DNA of 5,841 nt from an uncultured Lachnospiraceae bacterium (GCA_905233835.1 CAJOGB010000068.1:1-5841), one strand, 5' to 3'. Counted from the first letter of the stretch, positions 1 to 5,836 are shown. Notes: generated by a model not told the origin, from the letters alone. Numbers and translations are program-made.

Positions 1-973
1 TGGGTTGGAAGGTATGACCGGTTCTGTCGTCCGCATCAAAGTTTGCAGCAATAATGGCGTTATATAAAGTAGTAGAAACCTGGCAAACACCGCCGCCGTA
101 TTCCATAACGGTTTCTCCCTTATTATATGCGGGGGCTTCCTGATAACCTTTTTCCGGAGTACGCTTTCCTACAACGCCGTTAAAGGAGAACTGCTCTCCC
201 GGCATTAAGATGGTTCCGTCCACTGCTTCAGATGCCAAACGAACATTAGTGTTTCGCGGTGTAGATGCGGTGGTGGTTGTCTTAAAGGAACCGATAATTT
301 TATAATCGCTTTTCTGAATTCCCGTAGGAATCTCGGACATAATTACCGGGATGGCGGTATCATACTCTTTTGCGGTAAGCGCATCTAAAATCGCCTGCTG
401 CATTGCTTCCTTATTTACTTCCGTGCCCGGCTTTCCCTCGGATAAGGTAAAGGTACGGGATGCGGCATCAAATCCGGTAATCTCACAGTCCTCGCCCGCT
501 TCGGCCCAATCGGAAGGAATATCTTCCACTACAGATGCCACCTTTGCCTCCAAATCGGAAATTACAACTTCGCCGGTTACGGTAACGGAAGTTTCTGTAT
601 CATCGGAAGGATTGAATCGCTCCATAAAAGGACGAGCATCCCACTCTGCACGCTTTGCCTCTGCCTCTTCGTAAACGGTATTTACCGCTTCATCGATGGC
701 AGGAGTAACCATATCCTCGATTTCATAAGTAGCCTCGCCGTTTGTGATGGCAAGGGCCCAGGGATATCTCTTTGCGAGAGCTTTTTTGGCAGCCTCTTTT
801 GACTTGAAGCTGTAGTCCTCTCCGTCAATTAAAATGGAAACGGAAAAATTATGATTGGCATGCAACACCACGCCGACTCCTGCGGCAGCAAGCACTGCAA
901 CCACCGCACCGGTTAAAACGATGGGCAATAATTTTCCTTTTGATTTTTGGGTTTTCTTTTTTTCTGTACTCAC
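1..973 (-). CDS. VanW family protein with N-terminal membrane anchor and PG_binding_4-like region (3' end outside window)
   Basis: The visible part is 324 residues; the C-terminus lies beyond the left edge. Residues 1-14 are lysine-rich and followed by one hydrophobic helix (about 15-38), so the protein is probably a signal-anchored membrane protein with its bulk outside the cell. Residues about 85-205 are acidic and end in a G-K-P-G-T-E-V segment followed by a helix, as in the peptidoglycan-binding type 4 domains that precede VanW domains. The VanW domain starts near residue 228 and includes MPGEQFSFN (257-265), VGKRTPEKGYQEA (268-280) and the hallmark GGGVCQVSTTLYNA (293-306). VanW was named from vancomycin-resistance clusters but its biochemical role is unsettled, and the domain does not imply resistance here. 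The start is GTG at 971-973: an in-frame TGA lies six codons upstream, a GAAAAGG ribosome site sits 7 bases away, and no in-frame ATG occurs until residue 88. It begins 15 bases after the preceding gene, so it is probably co-transcribed with it. Confidence 0.9.
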   Translation of the reverse strand, partial: MSTEKKKTQKSKGKLLPIVLTGAVVAVLAAAGVGVVLHANHNFSVSILIDGEDYSFKSKEAAKKALAKRYPWALAITNGEATYEIEDMVTPAIDEAVNTVYEEAEAKRAEWDARPFMERFNPSDDTETSVTVTGEVVISDLEAKVASVVEDIPSDWAEAGEDCEITGFDAASRTFTLSEGKPGTEVNKEAMQQAILDALTAKEYDTAIPVIMSEIPTGIQKSDYKIIGSFKTTTTASTPRNTNVRLASEAVDGTILMPGEQFSFNGVVGKRTPEKGYQEAPAYNKGETVMEYGGGVCQVSTTLYNAIIAANFDADDRTGHTFQP

Positions 974-980
974 GATTTTA

Positions 981-987
981 CCTTTTC
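981..987 (-). promoter_or_regulatory. Ribosome binding site fixing the GTG start of the VanW gene
   Basis: On the minus strand GAAAAGG lies 7 bases before the GTG at 973-971. The site is within the 15-base gap after the stop codon of the preceding gene. The nearby ATG at 988-986 reads only two codons before a stop, so it is not the start. This supports GTG initiation. Confidence 0.7.
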
Positions 988-988
988 A

Positions 989-1657
989 TTACATATTCAG
1001 TCTTCGCTGAATCTCGCTAACAACTTCGCGGCCCTTAAAGATAATGGCGCCCACGAAGAAAATCACGCTAACCAAAAGTGCAACAATCCATGCAACTGGG
1101 CAGTCCTTTCCCAAAAGATAAAGAGACACATAAGGCAAAATGCCCACTAACACATTCGAAAGCAAATATACCATAGAATTACCACTTTTATCAATCATTG
1201 CCAGCACAAAATTTGCAATCATGGTTCCGATTAAGGTCACGGGTGCCACCCATTCCAAAACGTAGGTCAACATTCCAAAATAGTATGCGGTGATGCAAAG
1301 CATGACAAGTACGATGATCACAAATAAAGTTAGGATGCGGGAAGAAGAAAATCCCTTCTTAAAAAGTCGCATGATTCCAAACTCAAAAGCCAGCATCCAC
1401 ATAAGAAGAATGAGGCTCCAGTGGAAGCTAAAGCCCGGGAAGGGGTTTAAGCCGAATAAAAAGTCTAAGCCCAACGCCACGATCATCAATGTCCAAACAA
1501 TAAAGGACTGTAATTTATAAAAGAAGGATTGGATTTTTAAAATCGTCTGGGTGGGGAAGCAAACCGGCTCCTCCGGTCCCGTTAACTTGCTCTGGCAAAG
1601 AGGGCACTTCTTTAAATTTCCGCCAACTTCGATTTTACAATACGCACATTTTTTCAT
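989..1657 (-). CDS. Zinc-ribbon, six-helix membrane protein of unknown function (DUF6320-like)
   Basis: This 222-residue protein opens with a compact zinc ribbon: C4-x2-C7, ten residues, then C18-x2-C21. After a short linker come about six hydrophobic segments (roughly 50-70, 79-97, 107-126, 130-154, 161-182 and 187-207) with short basic loops such as RLFKKGFSSSR, and a short basic tail. It is therefore an integral membrane protein with a small metal-binding head, probably cytoplasmic. The architecture matches what I recall as the DUF6320 family of Firmicutes; that family name is from memory and not checked. No catalytic motif is visible. Its start codon overlaps the acyltransferase stop by one base (TAATG), and a near-perfect Shine-Dalgarno sequence lies inside the end of the acyltransferase gene. 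The two are thus probably translationally coupled and made in similar amounts. A plausible but unproven role is membrane scaffold or partner for the acyltransferase. Gene existence is sure; function is not known. Confidence 0.88.
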   Translation of the reverse strand: MKKCAYCKIEVGGNLKKCPLCQSKLTGPEEPVCFPTQTILKIQSFFYKLQSFIVWTLMIVALGLDFLFGLNPFPGFSFHWSLILLMWMLAFEFGIMRLFKKGFSSSRILTLFVIIVLVMLCITAYYFGMLTYVLEWVAPVTLIGTMIANFVLAMIDKSGNSMVYLLSNVLVGILPYVSLYLLGKDCPVAWIVALLVSVIFFVGAIIFKGREVVSEIQRRLNM

Positions 1658-2904
1658 TATCGAATCACCTCCGTTGCATTTACTCTCACATGCAATCCTT
1701 CCGCAGTTAACTCACGGACGAAGTTTTTCACAACGCGGGTGTTTGCGTAGGGTGAGGTGATACCTAAAACCAAGTCGCCGTCATAGCTGGACATGGTGGA
1801 AAACAAATTTGCAGAGGAGCAAAATGCACTGTAGTTTTCAATGTATTTTGCCATCTCCTTCGGTGGTTTTTGGACGCCTAAGTTGGAAAGAACGAGGGAA
1901 ACTTTCTCGTCGTTTTTCTTGGAACCGTAGCGAACCACCAACTGCTTAATGAAAAGAGGTACCGCACGAACCGGCGCTACATATTCCATGGTCTCAAAAT
2001 TATCCATCTGCTTTTTGATGTTTTCTTCATTTAGGTTGGTCTTTAACTGCTCGTCAAATTCCTTTGCCAAATCTTCCAAAGAAATTTCCTCCGCAAAGGT
2101 ATGAGATACGTTTACGTTATTAAAGAAGTTTCTGGAAGTCTGGGACGGATAATAATTTCTTAAATTTACCGGCAAAGATACAGTAATGGGCATCTTTGCT
2201 TTTCTCGGCGGCATGTCGCTTTTTATGGCAAGCATGTAGCGCGCCCCAATGTAGCTGGTCAAAGAAACCCCAAGCTCCTTTGCCTTTGGAAGAAGATCTT
2301 CCGTACCCACATGGACTTCAAAAAACTGCAACTGATCGTAGGGAAGTTTTAAGCCGCCGGGATGGTAGGATTTTTTCAAGCCGCTGCCCTTTAATCCCAT
2401 GCTTCCGAAAAACTGTTTGTAGCTGTCCTGATTTAACTCATCTTCGCCGGCGCCGGAGTGAATCATCACATCTTCCATATCGTTTGGATAATACAAATGC
2501 AAATACTCCGCCACGATGATATTTAAAAATTCCAGTGCTCCCGTTCCGTCGGAAATGGCGTGAAATAAATCCAAGTTGATGCGGTTATTAAAATAGGTAA
2601 CGCGATAGTGGAGCATGGCTCTTCCCGGCACATATAAAATGGGGCAGACTCTGTCATGTTCTTCCGTTACTACCGGTTGAATGTCCGTGTCTTCCATGTA
2701 ATGCCAAAAGATTCCTCTTCGAATGCGCACCTGAAACTGGGGACGCACCTGGATGGCATTTTCCACCGCTTTCTGCAGCAGTTCCGGAACGATGTTTTCT
2801 TTTAAATAACAGCTGACGCGAAGGGTTCGGGTGTCGCGCTTTGCTGCGGTTGCAAGAAACACCTTCGCAACGTTATCTACTTGGTACCAATTTTCTCTGC
2901 TCAT
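1657..2904 (-). CDS. HxxxDG acyltransferase / condensation-domain-like protein (alcohol acetyltransferase type)
   Basis: This 415-residue soluble protein belongs to the chloramphenicol-acetyltransferase-like superfamily that includes NRPS condensation domains, PapA-type acyltransferases and alcohol O-acetyltransferases. The diagnostic active-site motif is HAISDG at residues 115-120 (H115 catalytic, D119 structural), preceded by a strand ending NLDLF and followed by a helix (ALEFLNIIVAEYL), as the fold requires. The second half has SLPVNLRNYYPS (243-254) and RNFFNNV (258-264), corresponding to the conserved N-x-R and G/N-N segments of these enzymes. The length equals one full two-lobed condensation fold. 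There is no attached carrier protein, adenylation domain, signal peptide or membrane helix, so it is a stand-alone cytoplasmic enzyme. Expected chemistry is transfer of an acyl group from CoA or a carrier to a hydroxyl or amine; donor and acceptor cannot be read from the sequence. The ATG at 2904 has GAGGAG (2911-2916) 6 bases upstream. It overlaps the membrane-protein gene by one base and follows the hydrolase gene by 86 bases. Confidence 0.87.
   Translation of the reverse strand: MSRENWYQVDNVAKVFLATAAKRDTRTLRVSCYLKENIVPELLQKAVENAIQVRPQFQVRIRRGIFWHYMEDTDIQPVVTEEHDRVCPILYVPGRAMLHYRVTYFNNRINLDLFHAISDGTGALEFLNIIVAEYLHLYYPNDMEDVMIHSGAGEDELNQDSYKQFFGSMGLKGSGLKKSYHPGGLKLPYDQLQFFEVHVGTEDLLPKAKELGVSLTSYIGARYMLAIKSDMPPRKAKMPITVSLPVNLRNYYPSQTSRNFFNNVNVSHTFAEEISLEDLAKEFDEQLKTNLNEENIKKQMDNFETMEYVAPVRAVPLFIKQLVVRYGSKKNDEKVSLVLSNLGVQKPPKEMAKYIENYSAFCSSANLFSTMSSYDGDLVLGITSPYANTRVVKNFVRELTAEGLHVRVNATEVIR
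1664..1672 (-). promoter_or_regulatory. Strong Shine-Dalgarno inside the acyltransferase 3' end, driving the zinc-ribbon membrane protein
   Basis: The minus strand reads GGAGGTGAT, an uninterrupted nine-base match to the complement of the 16S rRNA 3' end. It ends 6 bases before the ATG at 1657-1655. It is embedded in the last codons of the upstream gene (those for Thr-Glu-Val-Ile). With the TAATG stop/start overlap this indicates coupled or efficiently re-initiated translation. Confidence 0.85.
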
Positions 2905-2926
2905 AGTTCTCTCCTCAATATACTAA

Positions 2927-3003
2927 GCTCACGGAATGCACATCCTGTCTCCTCGGCACTGTCTACGCAGTGTCTACTCGGAGACATGAGTCATTCCGTG
3001 AGC
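2927..3003. repeat. Nested intergenic palindrome between hydrolase and acyltransferase genes
   Basis: The outer arms are a perfect 12-bp inverted repeat, GCTCACGGAATG (2927-2938) with CATTCCGTGAGC (2992-3003). Inside are TGTCTCC (2946-2952) with GGAGACA (2980-2986), and an apical CACTG (2957-2961) with CAGTG (2968-2972) around a six-base loop. GTCTAC also occurs twice directly (2961-2966 and 2972-2977). The right outer arm covers the hydrolase stop codon and its last codons, so the repeat forms part of that gene's 3' end. No T-run follows either arm, so a simple intrinsic terminator is unlikely. An mRNA-stabilising or processing hairpin that separates the hydrolase from the downstream genes, or a small mobile palindromic element, would both fit. 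Confidence 0.75.
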
Positions 3004-3977
3004 ATGATATCCTCACCAAACAACTCTTCGCTGACGTAGGACGCTAGGCGCTTCATGGCGCGGCCTGCCACCGGAAGGGGCATCTGCTGATACACATGCC
3101 AGCCGTCCTGCTCCACATCGATTTCTGCAAAAACGCCGGCCTTTTTTATCTTTTTATAAAGGGAAGTACTGTCGTCGTGGAGTACTTCATTTTTTCCAAC
3201 CTGAATGTAGGTGGTCGGGAAATTTTCAAAGACGCCGAACAAGGGGCTAAAGCGGGAATCTGCGTAGTCGGGGTTTTCTTTGCCGGTCTCTGTCTCGTCC
3301 GTTTTTCCCGTCACGCCCACATAGGCATCCCGCACACCAAGAATAAATTCCTTATTTAGAATCGGATCTTTTCCTTCATACTTTTCGTATGACTTACTCG
3401 TAGCGGTCATGTCTGTCCAGGGGCTGAATAACAGTAGCATCCTTGGTGGGCGCTTCTTATTCGAGAGCAACTTCTGGGTAAAGCAAAGCACCAAATTTCC
3501 TCCGGCGGAATCTCCCGCCAAAAGAATTTGCTTTTCCTTATAGCCCTTTTTCTTTAAATACTTCCAAACGCTTTCGCAGTCGTTTAGCTGGGCCGGATAG
3601 GTATGCTCCGGAGCCAGACGATATTCAAAACTAATAACGGAAAAGCCGGTGGAAATGGCCAACTTTGCCGCCAAGATTCTTGCATAAGAAAGGCCACCGC
3701 AGGTATATCCCCCGCCGTGGGCATACAAAATAATATAGTTAGGATTATGGGCCAAGTCGGGCTTTACCCATTCGCAGGGGAGCGCCGCTTTCCCTTTGCC
3801 GATGGTAAAACTTTTAATGGTTACATCATCGGAAGGCGCCGCCAGTTTTCCCGCCAGCTCCATGGAGGAGCGCTGCCGTTTCAAATCCTCTTCTGTTAAT
3901 GATTTTCCGCCGATGGAATTTACCGCCTTTAAGGCTCTCATCAGCGGGTCGTTTAAATTCAAATTTAATATTGCCAT
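2991..3977 (-). CDS. Alpha/beta-hydrolase, hormone-sensitive-lipase (family IV) esterase type
   Basis: This 328-residue protein has the marks of the bacterial hormone-sensitive-lipase family. The oxyanion-hole motif is HGGGY (87-91), YRLAPEHTYPAQ (119-130) follows, and the nucleophile elbow is GDSAGG (155-160) with Ser157 catalytic. SPWTDM is at 185-190. The acid lies in GKNEVLHDDS (261-270), where Glu264 aligns with the usual Asp, and the base is His294 in DGWHVY (291-296). Residues 1-50 form a cap-like helical region. There is no signal peptide, so it acts in the cytoplasm, probably hydrolysing a short acyl ester or lactone; the substrate is unknown. The ATG at 3977 is the first possible start because an in-frame TGA lies two codons upstream. 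No Shine-Dalgarno sequence precedes it, and a candidate promoter would give a leader of only a few bases. It is divergent from pgi and heads the minus-strand gene group. The next alternative starts, Met13 and Met39, also lack ribosome sites. Confidence 0.9.
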   Translation of the reverse strand: MAILNLNLNDPLMRALKAVNSIGGKSLTEEDLKRQRSSMELAGKLAAPSDDVTIKSFTIGKGKAALPCEWVKPDLAHNPNYIILYAHGGGYTCGGLSYARILAAKLAISTGFSVISFEYRLAPEHTYPAQLNDCESVWKYLKKKGYKEKQILLAGDSAGGNLVLCFTQKLLSNKKRPPRMLLLFSPWTDMTATSKSYEKYEGKDPILNKEFILGVRDAYVGVTGKTDETETGKENPDYADSRFSPLFGVFENFPTTYIQVGKNEVLHDDSTSLYKKIKKAGVFAEIDVEQDGWHVYQQMPLPVAGRAMKRLASYVSEELFGEDIMLTE

Positions 3978-3986
3978 GATTCATTC

Positions 3987-4015
3987 AGTTTACAAGAAAA
4001 ATCGTGATTTTTCAA
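3987..4015 (-). promoter_or_regulatory. Candidate sigma-A promoter for the hydrolase gene group
   Basis: On the minus strand, TTGAAA (4015-4010) is followed after exactly 17 bases by TAAACT (3992-3987), which matches the -10 consensus at four of six positions. Transcription would begin near 3980, only three to five bases before the ATG at 3977. The -10 box is weak, so this is tentative, but there is little other room for a promoter between the start codon and the pgi promoter. Confidence 0.45.
3996..4013. promoter_or_regulatory. Perfect inverted repeat in the divergent promoter region, candidate operator
   Basis: GAAAAATC and GATTTTTC are perfect 8-base arms around a GT centre. The repeat fills most of the spacer of the leftward promoter, reaches into its -35 box, and ends one base before the -35 box of pgi. 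A dimeric regulator bound here would block the leftward promoter and could touch the rightward one. No regulator gene is in the window, and the A/T-rich arms mean it could also be chance. Confidence 0.45.
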
Positions 4016-4043
4016 TGACAAACCACGCAGAAACGTTTATAAT
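4015..4043 (+). promoter_or_regulatory. Sigma-A promoter of pgi
   Basis: ATGACA (4015-4020, five of six matches to TTGACA) is followed by a 17-base spacer and a perfect TATAAT (4038-4043). Transcription should start near 4050, giving a leader of about 53 bases with the ribosome site AGGAGG at 4090-4095. No riboswitch-like structure is apparent in this short A/T-rich leader. The -35 box shares base 4015 with the -35 box proposed for the opposite strand. Confidence 0.8.
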
Positions 4044-4102
4044 GTGAACGCGAGACTTTAAAAGTACAATTTCAAATAGATAAAACGTCAGGAGGATTTT
4101 TT

Positions 4103-5683
4103 ATGGCAAATTGGAAAAACTTTGACAGTTTAAATTCTTACAAAAAGCTTCAGGACTGCGAATGTGTTGAGCTTTCAAAGGTTATGTCCGGTTCTGAAGG
4201 CGCTGAGCGTGTGAAAAACTACAGCGTTCCCATGGCTTGTGGCATGAACTATAACTTTGCTGCCAAAGAAGTAAATGATGAGATTTTGGGTTTACTTCAG
4301 GAATTGGCTGACGAAGCAGAATGCATTGGCAAGTACGAAGAATTATATAACGGTGCGGTTATCAACACCGGCGAAAATCGTCTCGTTTTGCACCAGCTTA
4401 CTCGTGGTCAGCTTGGAAATGACGTTATAGCCGACGGCGTAAATAAGCGCGAGTTCTACCTCAATGAGCAGAAAAGAATCGCTGATTTTGCAAATAAAGT
4501 TCATAGCGGCGAGATTTCAAACGCAGCCGGCGAGAAATTTACTACCGTAGTTCAGATCGGTATCGGTGGAAGTGACCTTGGTCCTCGTGCGATGTATCTT
4601 GCACTTGAAGGTTGGGCAAAGACCAATAACAAATTTAAGATGGAAGCACAGTTTATCTCAAACGTAGATCCTGATGATGCTTCTGCAGTATTAAAGAAAA
4701 TCGATCTTGCTCATTCATTATTTATTTTGGTTTCTAAGTCAGGAACCACCCTTGAAACTTTGACCAATCAGTCCTTTGTGATGGATGCGTTAAAGAAGGA
4801 AGGCCTTGATCCCGCAAAGCATATGATCGCCGTTACCTCCGAGACATCACCTCTTGCAAAGAGCGATGACTACTTGGAAGCATTCTACATGGATGACTAC
4901 ATCGGCGGACGTTATTCTTCTACTTCAGGGGTAGGCGGAGCTGTTTTATCTCTCGCTTTCGGACCGGAAGTATTTGCAGAGTTCTTGGACGGAGCCGCTG
5001 ATGAGGATGCTCTCGCAAAGAACAAAGATATCCGCAAAAACCCGGCATTAATTGATGCGTTAATCGGTGTATATGAAAGAAATATGCTTGGATATCCTTC
5101 CACAGCAGTGTTACCGTACTCACAGGCACTTAGCCGTTTCCCTGCACACTTACAGCAGATGGATATGGAATCTAACGGAAAGAGCGTTAACCGCTTCGGC
5201 GAAGCAGTTGCTTATCCTACCGGACCGATTATCTTCGGTGAGCCGGGAACCAACGGACAGCATTCCTTCTATCAGTTATTACATCAGGGAACCGATATTA
5301 TTCCGCTTCAGTTTGTGGGATACAAAAACAGCCAGTATGAAAACGATGTGGTAAGCGAGGGAAGCACTTCTCAGAAGAAGTTAAACGCAAACGTAGTTGC
5401 ACAGATCGTGGCATTTGCATGTGGTAAAAAAGATGAAAACAAGAACAAAGAATTCGACGGAAACCGTCCTTCTTCCATCATCATCGGAGAGAAGCTTACA
5501 CCGAAGTCACTTGGCGCACTTTTAGCTCACTTTGAAAACAAGGTAATGTTCCAGGGATTTGTATGGAACTTAAACTCCTTCGATCAGGAAGGCGTTCAGC
5601 TTGGAAAGGTGCTTGCGAAGAAGGTGCTTGCGCATGAGACTGATGGAGCGCTCGCTGAGTTCGCGAAGATATTTGATATTTAA
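4103..5683 (+). CDS. pgi: Glucose-6-phosphate isomerase
   Basis: This 526-residue enzyme interconverts glucose 6-phosphate and fructose 6-phosphate in cytoplasmic glycolysis and gluconeogenesis. Family landmarks are in order: QIGIGGSDLGP (151-161) and SKSGTTLET (211-219), which bind the sugar phosphate; GGRYS (268-272) with Arg270; ESNGK (356-360) with the catalytic base Glu356; GTNGQHSFYQLLHQGT (382-397) with the ring-opening His387; and FDQEGVQLGK (493-502) with Lys502. All expected catalytic residues are present. Two segments depart from the usual family signatures: SSTSGVG (272-278) in place of the common S-[hydrophobic]-x-S-[A/S/P] pattern, and Gln499 where Glu is usual in GVExxK. The length is nearer the long bacterial form (E. 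coli about 549) than the 450-residue Bacillus form. The ATG at 4103 is preceded by AGGAGG at 4090-4095, seven bases away, and by a good promoter. It is probably transcribed alone, ending at the inverted repeat beyond 5698. Confidence 0.97.
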   Translation: MANWKNFDSLNSYKKLQDCECVELSKVMSGSEGAERVKNYSVPMACGMNYNFAAKEVNDEILGLLQELADEAECIGKYEELYNGAVINTGENRLVLHQLTRGQLGNDVIADGVNKREFYLNEQKRIADFANKVHSGEISNAAGEKFTTVVQIGIGGSDLGPRAMYLALEGWAKTNNKFKMEAQFISNVDPDDASAVLKKIDLAHSLFILVSKSGTTLETLTNQSFVMDALKKEGLDPAKHMIAVTSETSPLAKSDDYLEAFYMDDYIGGRYSSTSGVGGAVLSLAFGPEVFAEFLDGAADEDALAKNKDIRKNPALIDALIGVYERNMLGYPSTAVLPYSQALSRFPAHLQQMDMESNGKSVNRFGEAVAYPTGPIIFGEPGTNGQHSFYQLLHQGTDIIPLQFVGYKNSQYENDVVSEGSTSQKKLNANVVAQIVAFACGKKDENKNKEFDGNRPSSIIIGEKLTPKSLGALLAHFENKVMFQGFVWNLNSFDQEGVQLGKVLAKKVLAHETDGALAEFAKIFDI

Positions 5684-5698
5684 TATTTAAGATAATAA

Positions 5699-5836
5699 AA
5701 AAAATAACAACATACATTTTCACCGGTGACACGCTTTCGCTTCTCGAATGACATAGCGGATACTAAACTCACTTTGTTCGTTAAGTACCGATGTCATTCA
5801 AAAGTCACCTACGTGAAAAGTATGTTGTTATTTTTT
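5699..5836. repeat. 138-bp nested imperfect palindrome (MITE-like or structured 3' region)
   Basis: The outer arms AAAAAATAACAACATAC (5699-5715) and GTATGTTGTTATTTTTT (5820-5836) pair perfectly over 17 bp. After one bulged A, TTTTCAC (5717-5723) pairs with GTGAAAA (5813-5819). Then GGTGAC (5725-5730) pairs with GTCACC (5804-5809), GAATGACAT (5746-5754) with ATGTCATTC (5791-5799), and CGG-a-TAC (5757-5763) with GTACCG (5785-5790). The whole 138 bp therefore folds into one long interrupted hairpin on either strand. Perfect outer arms with a decayed, nested interior resemble a non-autonomous mobile palindromic element. No gene is seen in 5684-5841. Confidence 0.8.
5699..5836 (+). terminator. Probable transcription terminator after pgi, possibly bidirectional
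   Basis: The hairpin begins 16 bases after the pgi stop codon, with an A-tract at its left base and a run of six T at its right base (5831-5836), as in bidirectional intrinsic terminators. The stem is unusually long, and the part next to the T-run is A/T-rich rather than G/C-rich, so termination efficiency is uncertain. No shorter canonical terminator is visible between 5684 and 5841. Confidence 0.5.

Noticed and set aside
293..306. Vancomycin-resistance gene cluster
   Set aside because: Only a VanW-type domain is present; no vanA/B-type ligase, vanH, vanX or VanRS genes occur in the window, and VanW domains are widespread in Firmicutes without resistance. Coordinates given are residue numbers of the motif region in the protein, which lies at about bases 56-97.
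351..674. 107-codon open frame on the plus strand
   Set aside because: It lies wholly antisense within the VanW gene, its product is low-complexity Ser/Ala/Thr-rich with no domain, and no ribosome site precedes it.
2196..2519. 107-codon open frame on the plus strand
   Set aside because: It is antisense to the conserved core of the acyltransferase, including the HxxxDG region nearby, and its product has no recognisable features.
2927..3003. Intrinsic terminator for the hydrolase gene
   Set aside because: The hairpin is strong but is followed on the minus strand by TTAGTATATTG rather than a U-rich tract, so it was listed as a repeat instead.
3796..4047. Plus-strand open frame running from the hydrolase N-terminus into the divergent region
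   Set aside because: It overlaps the hydrolase coding region and then the pgi promoter and its -10 box; no ribosome site or domain supports it.
4044..4102. Riboswitch or attenuator in the pgi leader
   Set aside because: The leader is only about 53 bases, A/T-rich, and shows no stable stem or known aptamer motif.
5496..5732. Minus-strand open frame starting in the terminal palindrome
   Set aside because: It is antisense to the conserved C-terminal PGI segment and begins inside the inverted repeat; its composition looks like a shadow of pgi.
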